From an uncultured Bacteroides sp. (GTDB taxonomy: Bacteria > Bacteroidota > Bacteroidia > Bacteroidales > Bacteroidaceae), in contig CABUKU010000024.1 in NCBI GenBank assembly GCA_902492205.1, forward strand, positions 1 through 44,562: a stretch of DNA of 44,562 nucleotides. The letters are read 5' to 3'. Positions within the stretch are counted from its first letter, which is position 1, and each line of letters opens with the position of its first letter. The notes under the pieces were generated by a model, which was not told where the DNA came from, searched no databases, and saw only the letters and a list, made by a program, of their open reading frames with translations. Below, piece by piece: positions 1-6,454 of the stretch. The position numbers were made by a program, and so were the translations under genes.

Positions 1-112
1 TCAAAGCGTTCAGGGCACAGTTCAGAGGAGTAAGAGATAAAGCATTTTTCTTGTACAGACTCGCTAAATTATATGCATAAAAAGAAAAGCCCTCAGACTT
101 TTACATTGATCC
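1..112 (+). mobile_element. End of an insertion sequence (left copy)
   Basis: This 112-bp segment is repeated perfectly as the reverse complement of 44451-44562, and the two copies diverge exactly after position 112, which marks the IS end. It holds the 3' end of a transposase-like reading frame (3-80) and about 32 bp of non-coding terminal sequence. The rest of the element lies outside the window, so its family, other terminus and target duplication cannot be judged. Confidence 0.75.
3..80 (+). CDS. Transposase C-terminal fragment (partial, 5' end outside window)
   Basis: Only the last 25 codons are present, read in frame from base 3 to a TAA at 78-80. The peptide is basic and aromatic (it contains FRAQFRGVRDKAFF), as expected at the C-terminus of a DDE transposase. 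The call rests mainly on its presence at both window ends in inverted repeats; the family is not assigned. The same peptide is encoded on the minus strand at 44483-44560. Confidence 0.55.
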   Translation, partial: KAFRAQFRGVRDKAFFLYRLAKLYA

Positions 113-153
113 CAATTGAGCATGCATGAGGATGTTGAAAGTGGACAGGTAAT

Positions 154-187
154 AAAAAAGGAGATGTTATAAACATCTCCTTTTTTT
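154..187 (-). terminator. Rho-independent terminator of the tRNA-Gly/Tyr unit
   Basis: A perfect stem of GGAGATGTT with AACATCTCC (160-168 with 172-180, loop ATA) is flanked by A and T runs on both sides. It lies just past the 3' end of tRNA-Gly on the minus strand. The A/T runs make it look bidirectional, so it could also stop transcription leaving the IS at 1-112. Confidence 0.8.
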
Positions 188-195
188 AGCTTAAG

Positions 196-268
196 AGCGG
201 AAGACGGGGCTCAAACCCGCGACCCTCAGCTTGGAAGGCTAATGCTCTATCAACTGAGCTACTTCCGC
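196..268 (-). tRNA. tRNA-Gly (anticodon TCC)
   Basis: The reverse complement folds as a cloverleaf: acceptor GCGGAAG pairs with CTTCCGC, the D arm has AGCTCAGTTGATAGAGC, the anticodon loop contains TCC, and the T arm has GGGTTTGAGCCC. CCA is not encoded. It is 9 bp downstream of tRNA-Tyr and probably cotranscribed with it. Confidence 0.95.
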
Positions 269-277
269 AATTTTTTG

Positions 278-360
278 TGGGCAAAGATGGATTCGAACCA
301 CCGAAGTCGAAAGACAGCAGATTTACAGTCTGCCCCATTTGGCCACTCTGGTATTTGCCC
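278..360 (-). tRNA. tRNA-Tyr (anticodon GTA)
   Basis: The reverse complement gives acceptor GGGCAAA pairing with TTTGCCC, an anticodon loop with GTA, a long variable arm as in class II tRNAs, and a T arm with GGTTCGAATCC. It is first in a two-tRNA minus-strand unit with tRNA-Gly. CCA is not encoded. Confidence 0.95.
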
Positions 361-399
361 TTTTTGCTTTTGAGATAGTTTGTTTCTCAATTGCGAGTG

Positions 400-430
400 C
401 AAAGATACGATTATTTATTTAAACTCCAAG
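400..430 (-). promoter_or_regulatory. Promoter of the tRNA-Tyr/tRNA-Gly unit
   Basis: On the minus strand CTTG (427-430), a 19-bp spacer and TATCTTTG (400-407) match the Bacteroidetes TTTG/TAnnTTTG promoter. The -33 element lies inside the 3' end of ribH. The predicted start is about 35 nt before tRNA-Tyr. Confidence 0.6.
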
Positions 431-905
431 CAAAATCGATCATTTTTATTGCAGTAATTGCACATTCGTCTCCTTTATTTCCCAGTTTGCCACCTGCACG
501 GTCTTCTGCCTGCTCCATTGTATTGGTGGTAATTAATCCGTAAATAACTGGTATATCGCCAGTTGCGTTCAATTCGGATACGCCTTGAGTCACTCCCATG
601 CATACATAATCAAAATGTGGAGTATCGCCTTTAATTACACAGCCGATTACGATAATTGCATCCACTTCGCAATTTTCCATCATTTGATTGGCTCCAAAAG
701 TCAATTCGAAACTTCCCGGAACTGATTTAACCAAAATATTTTCTTGCTTTGCTCCGTGTCTCCGCAAAGTATTAACGGCTCCTTCGAGCAACTTCCCTGT
801 GATATTGTAATTCCATTCGGATACAACGATGCCAAACTTCATGTTTTCGGCGTTAGGTACTGAATTAAAATCGTAATCGGAAAGGTTATGATATGCTGTT
901 GCCAT
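411..905 (-). CDS. ribH: 6,7-dimethyl-8-ribityllumazine synthase
   Basis: Lumazine synthase condenses 5-amino-6-ribitylaminouracil with 3,4-dihydroxy-2-butanone 4-phosphate, the penultimate step of riboflavin synthesis, in a cytoplasmic icosahedral or pentameric shell. The 164-residue product shows the family blocks: FGIVVSEWN near the N-terminus, VPGSFELTFGA, IVIGCVIKGDTPHFDYVC with the catalytic His after GDTP, and PVIYGLITTNTMEQAEDRAG. An in-frame ATG 36 nt upstream is possible, but the start at 905 (MATAYHNL) gives the usual length and avoids a stretch overlapping the U-tract of a terminator-like hairpin. It follows the TPR gene with a 75-bp gap holding that hairpin. No other riboflavin gene is nearby. 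Confidence 0.95.
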   Translation of the reverse strand: MATAYHNLSDYDFNSVPNAENMKFGIVVSEWNYNITGKLLEGAVNTLRRHGAKQENILVKSVPGSFELTFGANQMMENCEVDAIIVIGCVIKGDTPHFDYVCMGVTQGVSELNATGDIPVIYGLITTNTMEQAEDRAGGKLGNKGDECAITAIKMIDFAWSLNK

Positions 906-922
906 AGTCTTTTGTTTTTTTA

Positions 923-953
923 TTAAAAAAGGGCAAGGCAAAGCCCCGCCCTT
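923..953 (-). terminator. Hairpin with U-tract between the TPR gene and ribH
   Basis: On the minus strand AAGGGC pairs with GCCCTT and an inner GGC pairs with GCC across a small internal loop (929-953), followed by a run of T (924-930). This is a good intrinsic terminator for the TPR gene. It ends about 20 nt before the ribH start, so it could also be an attenuator in the ribH leader. No separate ribH promoter was found between it and the gene. Confidence 0.6.
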
Positions 954-980
954 ATGCAGTTATTGGAATATATATTTCTA

Positions 981-1664
981 TTATTTCTTTAATGCTTTTG
1001 CTCTGTCGATATATTTGTCTATATCCATTGCCTGATAAGAATTAAAGTATTTTTCTTTAATCTTAGTGTAAACAGAGATAGCATCGTCAAGTTTGCCTTG
1101 CTTTTCGTAGATTTCTCCGGCTTGGATCAGATATACAGGGCTTAAAGTCATGTTATCCGCTTTATCGGCAGCTTTTACCAATGTAGAAGTTGCTTTGTCG
1201 AGCTGGTCTAAGTTTGCGTAGCAATTACCTAAAGCGCCGAGAACGGCAGGAGCAACCATTTGGTCGTCACCACTGAAGTCGTTCAGGTATTTGATGGCTT
1301 CTTCATATTTGCCTAACTGTGCATAGCTGATACCTGCGTAAGCTTTTGCAAGGTTGCCGGATTCTGTGCTGCTGTATTCGTCAGCAATAGCAATGAATCC
1401 TTTGTTGCCAAGGCTGTCACCGTTAAGTGCCAGTTCATATGCATCTTGTCCGAAGTATTGTTCTGCTTTGAAGATAGCTGTCGCAGCTTTAGCTTCTCTC
1501 GGAGCGGAAATGAAGTGCTTGTAAAGCATGGTTCCGGCAATAATGATGATAATTGCGGCAACAACTCCGATGATTGTTGTTTTGTGTTTAATGATAAACG
1601 CTTCAGACTGGCTGATTGCTTCTTCCACGTTCATCTCCTGATGATTGTTCTTTTGTTCTGCCAT
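981..1664 (-). CDS. Membrane-anchored tetratricopeptide repeat protein
   Basis: The 227-residue protein has a charged cytoplasmic N-terminus, one strong membrane segment (about residues 29-48, rich in I, V and A), then TPR-like helical repeats from about 80 to the end, for example the blocks NLAKAYAGISYAQLGKYEEAIKYL and SPVYLIQAGEIYEKQGKLDDAISVY in shorter form. The layout of one anchor plus periplasmic TPRs resembles YfgM-type proteins, which act as chaperone partners near the Sec translocon; that role is only inference here. It is divergent from recF and lies upstream of ribH with a terminator-like hairpin between. A consensus promoter lies 48-79 bp upstream. Confidence 0.85.
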   Translation of the reverse strand: MAEQKNNHQEMNVEEAISQSEAFIIKHKTTIIGVVAAIIIIIAGTMLYKHFISAPREAKAATAIFKAEQYFGQDAYELALNGDSLGNKGFIAIADEYSSTESGNLAKAYAGISYAQLGKYEEAIKYLNDFSGDDQMVAPAVLGALGNCYANLDQLDKATSTLVKAADKADNMTLSPVYLIQAGEIYEKQGKLDDAISVYTKIKEKYFNSYQAMDIDKYIDRAKALKK

Positions 1665-1711
1665 TTTTAGTATATTATTTCTTGTTATTTACAGATTGAT
1701 ATTTCGGTCAG

Positions 1712-1743
1712 CAAAAGTATGATTTTTATATATATAAATGAAA
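1712..1743 (-). promoter_or_regulatory. Promoter of the TPR gene
   Basis: On the minus strand TTTC (1740-1743), 20 bp, and TACTTTTG (1712-1719) fit the Bacteroidetes consensus. The predicted start leaves a leader of roughly 40 nt before the gene at 1664. Confidence 0.5.
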
Positions 1744-1813
1744 TTTACGGGCATCTTTTTTTCTTTTCCTACTTAAAACCTGCCCTTTAGCCCTGAATTA
1801 CAATTTTTATTTC

Positions 1814-1821
1814 TACATTTG
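1814..1821 (+). promoter_or_regulatory. -7 element of the recF promoter
   Basis: TACATTTG matches TAnnTTTG 26 bp before the recF ATG. No clear -33 TTTG was found at the usual distance, so this is a partial match. Confidence 0.4.
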
Positions 1822-1847
1822 CCTGTTCAATAAGGTAAGTTCAGCGC

Positions 1848-2972
1848 ATGATATTAAAACATATTTCTATACTTAATTACAAGAACCTTGAGCAGGTGGA
1901 GTTGGAGTTTTCTCCTAAAATGAACTGTGTGTTCGGGTTGAACGGCATGGGAAAAACAAACCTGCTGGATGCTGTCTATTACTTGTCATTTTGTAAGAGC
2001 GGTACAAACCCTATTGATTCTCAAAACATCCGCCATGATCAGGAATTCTTTGTTATCCAAGGTTTTTATGAAACGGAAGATGGAAGCCCGGAAGAAATTT
2101 ATTGTGGATTGAAACGCAGACAAAAGAAACAGTTTAAGCGGAACAAAAAGGAATATACCCGTTTGTCCGACCACATAGGCTTTATTCCTTTGGTTATGGT
2201 ATCACCGGCCGATTCCGATTTAATAGCCGGAGGCAGTGATGAGCGCCGTCGTTTTATGGATGTGGTGATTTCTCAATATGATAAAGAATACTTGGATGCT
2301 TTGATTCGCTATAACAAGGCATTGGCACAGCGCAACTCCTTGTTGAAAAGTGAAATGCCTGCCGATGAGGAACTTTATTTGGTGTGGGAGGAAATGATGG
2401 CTTCTGCCGGTGAAGTGGTTTTTCAAAAAAGAGCTGCGTTCATCGAAGAGTTCATCCCCATATTCCAATCATTCTATTCTTTCATATCTCAGGATAGTGA
2501 AAAGGTGAATCTGACTTATGATTCCCATGCAAGAGATGCCTCTCTGCTCGATATATTCAAGAGTAACCGCATCAAAGACCAGATAATGGGTTATACGCTT
2601 CGCGGAGTGCATAAGGATGAATTGAATATGCTTATAGGTGATTTCCCTATTAAGCGCGAAGGCTCGCAAGGACAGAATAAGACTTACCTCATTGCTTTGA
2701 AACTGGCTCAGTTCGATTTTCTGAAACGTACCGGAAGCCACACCACTCCTTTATTGTTACTGGATGATATTTTTGATAAGTTGGATGCCACCCGTGTGGA
2801 ACAGATTGTGAAACTTGTTGCCGGGGACAGCTTCGGACAAATATTCATAACAGATACCAACCGTGGGCATTTGGATAATATTCTTCGGAAAACAAGCCAT
2901 GAATATAAGATGTTCAAGGTGCAACAGGGTGAAATTTGTGAAATGAAGGAGGAGGAAGATGCGCAGGAATAA
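1848..2972 (+). CDS. recF: DNA replication and repair protein RecF
   Basis: RecF is an SMC-like ATPase that binds gapped DNA and, with RecO and RecR, loads RecA onto SSB-coated single strands. The 374 residues start with the family N-terminus and carry Walker A GLNGMGKTN (30-38), an ABC signature region around GSQGQNKTYLIALKLAQF (about 273-290) and Walker B with D-loop TPLLLLDDIFDKLD (about 299-312). Length is normal. The gene overlaps the next by 14 bp, and that gene's strong Shine-Dalgarno sequence lies inside its last codons, so the two are translationally coupled. Confidence 0.96.
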   Translation: MILKHISILNYKNLEQVELEFSPKMNCVFGLNGMGKTNLLDAVYYLSFCKSGTNPIDSQNIRHDQEFFVIQGFYETEDGSPEEIYCGLKRRQKKQFKRNKKEYTRLSDHIGFIPLVMVSPADSDLIAGGSDERRRFMDVVISQYDKEYLDALIRYNKALAQRNSLLKSEMPADEELYLVWEEMMASAGEVVFQKRAAFIEEFIPIFQSFYSFISQDSEKVNLTYDSHARDASLLDIFKSNRIKDQIMGYTLRGVHKDELNMLIGDFPIKREGSQGQNKTYLIALKLAQFDFLKRTGSHTTPLLLLDDIFDKLDATRVEQIVKLVAGDSFGQIFITDTNRGHLDNILRKTSHEYKMFKVQQGEICEMKEEEDAQE

Positions 2973-3249
2973 TGCCGAACAAATAGGAGAATTAATCAGG
3001 CGCTTCATACGTGAAGAAGGTTTGGAAACTCCTTTAAACGAACAACGTCTGCTGAGTGCATGGAAAGATGTACTCGGTCCTACTATTGCTTCTTATACAG
3101 GGAAACTTTATATTCACAATCAGATATTATATGTACATCTCACTTCTGCTGCTTTAAGAGAAGAATTGATGATGGGCAGGGAGCTGTTGGTGAAGAATCT
3201 GAACCGCCAAGTGGGAGCAACGGTCATTACCAATATCATTTTCCGGTAA
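2959..3249 (+). CDS. DUF721 (DciA-like) family protein
   Basis: This 96-residue protein has the DUF721 pattern: an N-terminal helix (IGELIRRFIREEGL), a central LLSAWKDVLGPTIASYTGKLYI block containing the conserved W and G, and a C-terminal KH-like strand-helix part ending NIIFR. DUF721 proteins include DciA, the replicative helicase operator of many bacteria; short versions next to recF are common in Bacteroidetes, but helicase loading is inference here. The ATG at 2959 follows GGAGGAGG at 2948-2955, one of the clearest ribosome sites in the window. Its 3' end overlaps the convergent 5-formyl-THF cyclo-ligase gene by 14 bp. Confidence 0.85.
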   Translation: MRRNNAEQIGELIRRFIREEGLETPLNEQRLLSAWKDVLGPTIASYTGKLYIHNQILYVHLTSAALREELMMGRELLVKNLNRQVGATVITNIIFR

Positions 3250-3790
3250 TAATTCCTTCTTCTGTTACCACTTCATCCATTTTTATGTCGTATTCTTCGG
3301 TAGGTATCTCTTCTAGTGTTTGGAAAGAGAAACATATACCTATTTTATAGGCTTGCAGTTTTGGTAAAAGACGGTCATAATATCCTTTTCCTCTGCCTAA
3401 ACGGTTACCTTTGGCATCGAAACCAACTCCCGGAATGATTGCCAGGTCTATTTCGTTATAGTTTGTAAAGGCTTCTCCAACGGGCTCTTCAATTCCATAG
3501 CTTCCTTTCATCATATCTTGTCTTCCCGAATACTTGCGGAGTTCCAAATCATCGCCCACTACCACGGGAAGAAGGATTGTTTTCCGGTCTTTCCATTTCT
3601 CAATGAATGCATGTGTACGCACTTCATCGGGTAAAGAATGGTATATCAGAACACATCCTGCCTCAAGGAAAGCAGGATGTGTTTCAATATGCTTAAGCAG
3701 TGTGTCTGTCTTCTCTACCAAGATATTCGCCGGGTATTGAGATTTTCTTTCTGCTATTGTTTTGCGAAATAACTTTTTTAGCTGGTTCAT
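3236..3790 (-). CDS. 5-formyltetrahydrofolate cyclo-ligase
   Basis: The enzyme uses ATP to convert 5-formyl-THF to 5,10-methenyl-THF, returning folate to one-carbon metabolism in the cytoplasm. The 184 residues have a basic N-terminal helix typical of the family (KKLFRKTIAERK), the VLIYHSLPDEV block, and the signature PGVGFDAKGNRLGRGKGYYDR, split over residues 120-140, with the nucleotide and phosphate-binding Gly/Arg/Lys residues intact. The start at 3790 is supported by that N-terminus but lies 98 bp inside the upstream S41 protease gene in another frame. It is last in a five-gene operon. Also called MTHFS or YgfA. Confidence 0.93.
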   Translation of the reverse strand: MNQLKKLFRKTIAERKSQYPANILVEKTDTLLKHIETHPAFLEAGCVLIYHSLPDEVRTHAFIEKWKDRKTILLPVVVGDDLELRKYSGRQDMMKGSYGIEEPVGEAFTNYNEIDLAIIPGVGFDAKGNRLGRGKGYYDRLLPKLQAYKIGICFSFQTLEEIPTEEYDIKMDEVVTEEGIITGK

Positions 3791-5447
3791 CGCTTGTCTT
3801 TTTAGTCACGGTTGCGGGTTCTTCCGGAGCTTTCGGGAAAGCTTCCCCTTTATCCAATACTTCTATTGCTTTGTTTACGGTTACATCTGTCTTGTTCAGG
3901 AACTGGATATAGGCTTCCATTCCCAACATGTTATAGATGATGTTGCCATACAAATACTTTTCTAATAGTTTATAAGACTTCAGGATAAGCAGATTTCTTC
4001 TCTTTACTCCTTTACTTTCTGCATATCTGACGAATTTTTCTACGATACCTTGTGTCTTGAGATATTTTAAGAGTGCCTTTTCATCTCCATACTTTTGCAA
4101 AGTGTTTCTGTTCTGGTCTGTATATTGGAAAGAGAATGAGATAGGCAAGCCTCTGTTCACTACCATTGTGTAGTAAGAGGTTACTCCTGTGGTATCTTGC
4201 GGAACAAAAATATCGGGCATGATACCGCCACCGCCATAAACCGGTCTTCCTAACCCGGTGGTGTAAAGCATTTCTTTGTTTAGTTTGATACTGTCTTGTG
4301 AGAAGAATTCTCCATGTTCGTATCTCTTGTAGATGTCCATTTCATAATTCAAGTCATTTCCACTTTCATAAGGCTTCTGAATGCATCTGCCCGATGGAGT
4401 GTAATAACGTGCAACCGTCAGACGGATAGCAGAATGGTCACTGAACTCGATAGGTTGCTGAACAAGACCTTTACCATAGGAACGGCGTCCGATGATAGTT
4501 CCACGGTCATTGTCCTGTATGGCTCCTGCCAGAATTTCACTGGCCGATGCCGAACCTTCATCCGTTAAGATGACAAGCGGAGTCTTTTGGCAACTTCCTG
4601 TTCCGTCGGCATAAGCTTCCGCTCTTTGGAATTTGCGGCCTTCGGAATAAACAATAAGCTTACCTTTAGGAAGGAATTCATTGGCTATGATTTGGGCAGC
4701 TTCCATGTAACCGCCTGTATTTTGGCGTAAGTCAATAATAAGTCCCTGACAGTCGTTTTGGCTGAGTTTGGCTATTGCCATCAGCATTTCGGCATGAGTA
4801 GTGCGTCCGAACTTGTTTATTTTGATATATCCGAATTTATCATTAACCATGTAGGCAGCATCCACACTGTTCACAGGAATGTCACCGCGGACAACTGTAA
4901 AGTCTAAGGTCTCTTTTTCTCCCGGACGGAATACTCCGAGTTTCACTTTGCTGCCTTTAGGTCCTTTCAGCTTTTTCATGGAAGAATTGTTGTTCACTAT
5001 CTTTCCTACGAAAGCACTATCGTCTACGGCAATAATACGGTCGCCTGCCATTAAACCTACTTTCTCGGAGGGACCGCCTTGTATCACGCTGTTTACGTGA
5101 ATAGTATCTTCTTGGATAGTAAATTGTATGCCTATGCCGCTAAAGCTTCCTTCTAGCTCGGAGTTGGTTGCTTCCAAGTCTTTCGCAGGGATATACATGG
5201 AGTGGGGATCGAGCTCACTCAGAATTTGTGGCATTGCTTTCTCAACCAAATCGGTCATGTTTACTGTATCTACATATTGATCGTCAATGATTCTCAGTAA
5301 AGCATTTAGTTTGTTAGAGGAAGTATTGATTATTCCCAATCGGTTGCCGGTGAAATGGTTGGCATAAAATGTACCGATCAGAATTCCTACCACGATACTA
5401 ACAGCTATAATTATAGGTGTAAAACGTGAAGTACGATTATTGCTCAT
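3693..5447 (-). CDS. S41 family C-terminal processing protease (CtpA/Prc type)
   Basis: A periplasmic, membrane-anchored serine protease that cleaves protein C-termini. The 584 residues have one N-terminal membrane segment (about 9-28), a PDZ domain (about 95-185) and the S41 catalytic domain with the Ser block GSASASEI (298-305) and Lys326 in SYGKG. A further 250 residues follow, as in other Bacteroidetes homologues. The last 32 codons overlap the next gene's start by 98 bp in a different frame, so the basic, Ser/Lys-rich tail is read twice. It follows the dCMP deaminase gene by 29 bp in the same operon. Substrates are unknown. Confidence 0.93.
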   Translation of the reverse strand: MSNNRTSRFTPIIIAVSIVVGILIGTFYANHFTGNRLGIINTSSNKLNALLRIIDDQYVDTVNMTDLVEKAMPQILSELDPHSMYIPAKDLEATNSELEGSFSGIGIQFTIQEDTIHVNSVIQGGPSEKVGLMAGDRIIAVDDSAFVGKIVNNNSSMKKLKGPKGSKVKLGVFRPGEKETLDFTVVRGDIPVNSVDAAYMVNDKFGYIKINKFGRTTHAEMLMAIAKLSQNDCQGLIIDLRQNTGGYMEAAQIIANEFLPKGKLIVYSEGRKFQRAEAYADGTGSCQKTPLVILTDEGSASASEILAGAIQDNDRGTIIGRRSYGKGLVQQPIEFSDHSAIRLTVARYYTPSGRCIQKPYESGNDLNYEMDIYKRYEHGEFFSQDSIKLNKEMLYTTGLGRPVYGGGGIMPDIFVPQDTTGVTSYYTMVVNRGLPISFSFQYTDQNRNTLQKYGDEKALLKYLKTQGIVEKFVRYAESKGVKRRNLLILKSYKLLEKYLYGNIIYNMLGMEAYIQFLNKTDVTVNKAIEVLDKGEAFPKAPEEPATVTKKTSDEPAKKVISQNNSRKKISIPGEYLGREDRHTA

Positions 5448-5476
5448 AGCTCTATATATGTTAAATCTTTATATAT

Positions 5477-5923
5477 TTATTTGTTGTGTTCCTCATTGGG
5501 ATCAATGTAAATGACCTCTATTTCGGCACGTTTTAATAATTCTATCCCGTCTTCCAAACGGTACTTTTCAGAATAAACTACTCTTTTGATGCCGGCTTGG
5601 ATGATGAGTTTTGCACATTCAATACAAGGAGAAGCTGTTACATACATGGTAGCCCCGTCACTGCTATTATTGGAACGGGCTATCTTTGTAATGGCATTTG
5701 CTTCGGCATGCAGAACATAAGGTTTGGTAATATTATGTTCGTCCTCGCAAATATTTTCAAATCCCGACGGTGTTCCGTTATATCCGTCAGAGATAATCAT
5801 TTTGTCTTTTACAATCAAAGCTCCCACTTTACGGCGGATGCAATAAGAGTTTTCCGCCCAAATGGTAGCCATGCGTATGTAACGCTTATCAAGTTCGTAT
5901 TTCTTTTGTTGTGCTGCATCCAT
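5477..5923 (-). CDS. Deoxycytidylate (dCMP) deaminase, ComEB-like
   Basis: A zinc-dependent deaminase converting dCMP to dUMP, which supplies thymidylate synthase. The 148-residue protein has the zinc ligands and proton shuttle HAEAN (72-76) and PCIEC (99-103), plus the N-terminal block with NSYCIRRKVGALIVKD and the DGYNGTPSG loop seen in dCMP rather than cytidine deaminases. It lies 5 bp after the small lipoprotein gene and 29 bp before the S41 protease gene. All catalytic residues are intact. Confidence 0.92.
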   Translation of the reverse strand: MDAAQQKKYELDKRYIRMATIWAENSYCIRRKVGALIVKDKMIISDGYNGTPSGFENICEDEHNITKPYVLHAEANAITKIARSNNSSDGATMYVTASPCIECAKLIIQAGIKRVVYSEKYRLEDGIELLKRAEIEVIYIDPNEEHNK

Positions 5924-5928
5924 AATTT

Positions 5929-6447
5929 CTAATTCTTTTTTGTACTGGGGCTAAATGCCAAACGGAGAGTTTGTTTACTATCCCTATCTGTGAAATAAAG
6001 ATATAGGTTATTCTCATCTCCACTATATCTGTTGGCATTTATAAGTCCTTCAAAATATTTTTGGGCTAAAATGTCTTTATCACTTGTTGTGGACGGCTTC
6101 ATATTAGAAATTGTAAATTTATTGTTTTCTCCATCAGCTGTCCATTTTCCATTAATGAGATTAGTGACTACTTGTCCTGTGAAATTACCTGTGATAATAT
6201 CATTATCTTCACTCCCAGTGAAAGTTATGGTCAAATAGTTATTATCTCTATTTAATAATTTTAGGCTCTCTTTCTTTTTTGAGGCATCTCCTCCCCATAT
6301 GTCAGCCATATCCCATTTCTTTTCTTCCCAGATACCGGTCAATTTCCAAGTCTTTCCGGTAAATATCCTACCTACATCGTCGGTGCTGTTACAAGCATTC
6401 AGGAATGGTAGAAAGAACAATATAAATAGTAAGAATTTAGGTTTCAT
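5929..6447 (-). CDS. Small lipoprotein of unknown function (DUF4847-like)
   Basis: The 172-residue product starts with a lipoprotein signal peptide (MKPKFLLFILFFLPFLNAC, lipobox LNAC with Cys19). The mature part opens with a GKTWKLTGIW motif, typical of small lipocalin- or META-like beta-barrel lipoproteins in Bacteroides, and continues with alternating beta-strand patterns. I place it near DUF4847 from memory of this neighbourhood; that name needs a profile search. It is 7 bp downstream of the M3 dipeptidase gene and 5 bp upstream of the dCMP deaminase gene. No enzyme motif is visible. Confidence 0.75.
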   Translation of the reverse strand: MKPKFLLFILFFLPFLNACNSTDDVGRIFTGKTWKLTGIWEEKKWDMADIWGGDASKKKESLKLLNRDNNYLTITFTGSEDNDIITGNFTGQVVTNLINGKWTADGENNKFTISNMKPSTTSDKDILAQKYFEGLINANRYSGDENNLYLYFTDRDSKQTLRLAFSPSTKKN

Positions 6448-6454
6448 AATTTAC

